A stretch of DNA of 15,559 nucleotides from assembly GCA_041859375.1 (NCBI GenBank), contig JBHEKP010000119.1, forward strand, positions 1 through 15,559, written 5' to 3'. The notes under the pieces were generated by a model that was given only the letters and a program-made list of their open reading frames with translations, made no database searches and was not told where the DNA came from. Position 1 is the first letter of the stretch. Every line of letters starts with the position of its first letter. The stretch comes from JBHEKP01 sp041859375. Lineage in GTDB: Bacteria; Hydrogenedentota; Hydrogenedentia; Hydrogenedentales; CAITNO01. The translations under genes were made by a program, and so were the position numbers. Shown here in pieces: positions 13,458 to 15,559 of this stretch.

Positions 13458-14021
13458 CTAGTTCAGCGCCCCCGTCACCCGGAGCCGGGAAATGTCCACC
13501 TGTTTGGCGGCAAGTTCCGCAAGAATGCGGTTGTACAGGTCCGTGTCCATGGAGGGGGTGCGGCTCAGGATGAACAGGGTCATCTGCTTCTTGTCCGTCA
13601 CGGCGGCATACTGGTAATTTTCCGTGTCAAGGGCAACTATCCAGTAACTCCCCTCAAAAATACTGGCAAAAAAAGGGTCAAACCGCACGGCCAGTTTGGA
13701 GTTCGTCGCCGTGTCCACCACGCGGGCCTTGCCGGTAATACTGTCTTCGGGACCGTCCAGGGAGCCTTTGAATCCCCGGTTCAGCACACCAACGCGTCCG
13801 TCCTCACGCAGGGTGTATTCCGCCGTAACCCCCACCAAATCCCTGTTGAAAAAGACGGGATTGCTGGCGATTTCGTGCCAGAGCCCCGCGTAGCGCTCCA
13901 GTTCCACGAAAGGCACCGTTTCCGGCGGCGGGCCGTAGGATTTGCACCCCCCAAGGGAGACCACCGAAACAAGCAACAGGGCAACCGGAAGCAGCCCTGG
14001 CATCCAAAAATTCTTTTTCAT
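13458..14021 (-). CDS. blc: Blc-type lipocalin lipoprotein
   Basis: A 187-residue bacterial lipocalin, a beta-barrel lipoprotein that binds lysophospholipids or fatty acids in the envelope. The signal peptide ends in the lipobox LGGC, with C26 as the lipidated residue. The lipocalin GxW motif is G46-L-W48 in YAGLWHEIA. TAEYTLREDG, YWIVALD (126-132) and FILSRTP (150-156) match the E. coli Blc pattern, with Phe in place of the usual Trp before ILSRTP. Blc is an outer-membrane protein in E. coli, and residues after C26 (KSYG) do not contain the Asp +2 inner-membrane signal. The ATG follows GGAGAG with 7-nt spacing. It lies 102 nt downstream of the lpd gene on the same strand and could be co-transcribed or separate; no clear promoter was found. 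Confidence 0.92.
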   Translation of the reverse strand: MKKNFWMPGLLPVALLLVSVVSLGGCKSYGPPPETVPFVELERYAGLWHEIASNPVFFNRDLVGVTAEYTLREDGRVGVLNRGFKGSLDGPEDSITGKARVVDTATNSKLAVRFDPFFASIFEGSYWIVALDTENYQYAAVTDKKQMTLFILSRTPSMDTDLYNRILAELAAKQVDISRLRVTGALN

Positions 14022-14123
14022 TTTATTCTCTCCACACCGTTTGGTTTGCGTTCACACATGCTATGTTCAACCCACGGCGTGAAAAGGCTATTCCGCACCC
14101 GGTCCGCGCGGTTTTTCAACCGA

Positions 14124-15551
14124 CTATTTGTCCTTTTTTACAGGCCTGTAGATGTGGGTGCTTTGGCCGAAAAGGGCGGCGGCGGATTCCATCACCGTTT
14201 CACTGAGCGTGGGGTGGGGATGGATGGTCATGTCCAAATCACCGGCCAGCGCGCCCATTTCAATGGCCAGCGCGCCCTCAGCGATGAGCTCGCCGGCGCC
14301 CGCGCCGGCGATGCCCATGCCAAGAACCTGGTTGGTGTCCGGGTCGCAAATCAATTTGGTGAGCCCCTCGGAGCGGCTCAGGGTGCTCGCCCGGCCAGAG
14401 GCGGCCCAGGGAAAACGGGTCACCTTGATGGCAATGCCGTCACGCGCCGCCTGGGTTTCGGTGACGCCGCACCAGGCAATTTCCGGGTCGGTGAAAACAA
14501 CGGCCGGAATGGCCGTGTGCTCAAAGGCGCTCGACTTTCCGGCGATCACCTCTGCCGCAATCCGGCCCTCCGCCGAGGCCTTGTGGGCCAGCATGGGCTC
14601 GCCCGCCACGTCGCCGATGGCGAAAATATTCGGCTCGGCGGTGCGCTGCTGCGCGTCCACCTTGATGAAACCGCGCTTGTCCGTTTCAATCCTGGTGGAC
14701 ACAAGGTTGAGCCCGTGGGAATTGGGCTTGCGCCCCACGCACACCAGCACCTTGTCGAAAAAACGCTCCGCCTTCTGCACGTTCGGCCCGTCAAAACGGA
14801 TTTTCATGCCGTTTTTCTGCTCTTTCATGTCCACGACCCTGGTGCCAAGCAGGATCTCGTGCATCAGCCCGCCAAGACGGTCATGCAACGGTTTCACCAG
14901 ATCGCGGTCGGCCCCCGCCAGCAGTCCGTCGGTCATTTCCACCACGGTCACCCTCGAACCCAGCGAGGCGTACACAGAACCCAGCTCAAGACCGATGTAA
15001 CCGCCGCCGATGACCAGCAGCGTCTCCGGTATGTCCTCCAGCAGCAGCGCGTCCGTGGAATTCATCAGCCGGGGCGAGTCAATCAGCGGACCGAAGAGGG
15101 CCGGCCGTGAGCCGGAGGCGATGATTACATGCTCCGTCTGCATGACCTCCTCGGAACCGTCCTGGTGGAAAACGGAAAGGGTGTGCGCGTCAATGAAACT
15201 GGCGCGGGCCTGCAGATAATTGATTTTTCTGGCCTTGCTGAGCTGGCCCAGGCCCCCCGTCATTTGGGAGACCACGGAGCGCGTTTTCTCCCGCACCCTG
15301 TCCAGATCCATCACAGGTTCCTGAAAGGTCAACCCCCAGTCCTTCGCCTCCCGCGCATCATTGACCAGTTTTGCCACATGCAGCAATGCCTTGGAGGGAA
15401 TGCACCCGCGGTAAAGGCAGGTTCCGCCGGGATTGGACTCCACATCGATCAGGCACACTTCCAGGCCAAGATCCGCCGCCCGAAACGCGGCCGTGTAACC
15501 ACCCGGCCCCCCGCCGATCACGGTGACTTGGGATTTGCGAAGTTCAGACAT
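14124..15551 (-). CDS. lpdA: Dihydrolipoamide dehydrogenase (E3)
   Basis: A 475-residue FAD flavoprotein that reoxidises lipoyl groups of pyruvate or 2-oxoacid dehydrogenase complexes, or of the glycine cleavage system, passing electrons to NAD. The FAD-binding GGGPGG motif is at 13-18. The redox disulfide is C45-x4-C50 in GGTCLYRGCIPSK, where YR replaces the usual Asn-x. The NAD-binding GGGYIG is at 181-186 and the second FAD motif is FAIGDV. The catalytic H446 and E451 are in HPHPTLSE at the C-terminus. The length is typical. ATG 15551 is 8 nt from the right edge; the visible upstream bases GAGTAATT hold part of a Shine-Dalgarno. Genes for E1/E2 subunits, if linked, would be beyond the window. 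Confidence 0.96.
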   Translation of the reverse strand: MSELRKSQVTVIGGGPGGYTAAFRAADLGLEVCLIDVESNPGGTCLYRGCIPSKALLHVAKLVNDAREAKDWGLTFQEPVMDLDRVREKTRSVVSQMTGGLGQLSKARKINYLQARASFIDAHTLSVFHQDGSEEVMQTEHVIIASGSRPALFGPLIDSPRLMNSTDALLLEDIPETLLVIGGGYIGLELGSVYASLGSRVTVVEMTDGLLAGADRDLVKPLHDRLGGLMHEILLGTRVVDMKEQKNGMKIRFDGPNVQKAERFFDKVLVCVGRKPNSHGLNLVSTRIETDKRGFIKVDAQQRTAEPNIFAIGDVAGEPMLAHKASAEGRIAAEVIAGKSSAFEHTAIPAVVFTDPEIAWCGVTETQAARDGIAIKVTRFPWAASGRASTLSRSEGLTKLICDPDTNQVLGMGIAGAGAGELIAEGALAIEMGALAGDLDMTIHPHPTLSETVMESAAALFGQSTHIYRPVKKDK

Positions 15552-15559
15552 AATTACTC

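Noticed and set aside
14109..14122. Small hairpin after lpd as a terminator
   Set aside because: The stem is only 5 bp and is followed by GC-rich sequence on the minus strand, so it is too weak to call.
13413..15110. Long plus-strand frame (565 codons) across the lipocalin and lpd genes
   Set aside because: It spans two well-supported minus-strand genes and their gap and has no domain.

Overview
This window reads as an ordinary chromosomal stretch of a GC-rich bacterium. It carries housekeeping protein-quality-control genes beside accessory genes for polysaccharide breakdown and the cell envelope. The gene types suggest a Gram-negative-type, polysaccharide-degrading lineage, such as Hydrogenedentota, Lentisphaerota, Planctomycetota or a neighbour: a Tat-exported sulfatase, a beta-helix lyase-like protein with a golvesin-type C-terminal domain, a Blc-type lipocalin lipoprotein, and a NatA/NatB system fused to a CPBP protease. 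That placement is inference from gene content only. No phage, insertion sequence, CRISPR array or integrase was seen.

Layout from left to right. Positions 1-820 are clearly more AT-rich and hold one lineage-specific zinc-ribbon membrane protein on the minus strand, starting at TTG, with a good sigma70-type promoter. Positions 821-5593 hold a tight four-gene minus-strand operon, in transcription order: beta-helix protein, metallo-beta-lactamase-fold hydrolase, small membrane protein, and an N-sulfoglucosamine sulfohydrolase (SGSH)-like sulfatase. A promoter at about 5640-5668 drives it. Positions 5750-8547 run divergently on the plus strand and encode a NatA-type ABC ATPase and a NatB permease fused to a CPBP (CAAX-type) intramembrane protease, joined by an ATGA overlap. 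The 3' end of that pair overlaps, tail to tail, the 3' end of a glutaminyl-peptide cyclotransferase gene that lies 6 nt behind clpX on the minus strand.

Positions 9362-13412 are the protein-quality-control block, all on the minus strand: a promoter, a tRNA-Leu(UAG) with encoded CCA, trigger factor (tig), clpP and a terminator, then clpX from its own near-consensus promoter. tig and clpP overlap by 8 nt. The trigger factor carries an N-terminal extension of about 70 residues with a run of 17 histidines alternating with Asp and Gly, encoded by a 6-bp tandem repeat. This is the most unusual protein feature in the window.

Positions 13458-15551 hold, on the minus strand, a Blc-like lipocalin lipoprotein and, upstream of it, a complete dihydrolipoamide dehydrogenase. 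The rest of the latter's operon lies beyond the right edge.

Functionally, the four-gene operon looks like an exported module for an acidic or sulfated polysaccharide. The tig-clpP-clpX block folds new proteins and degrades failed ones. NatA/NatB-CPBP, the cyclotransferase and the lipocalin are envelope functions. I did not find a clearly unprecedented multi-gene system. The best candidates for novelty are the His-rich trigger factor, the SGSH-like sulfatase operon with its unknown small membrane protein, and the AT-rich zinc-ribbon gene.
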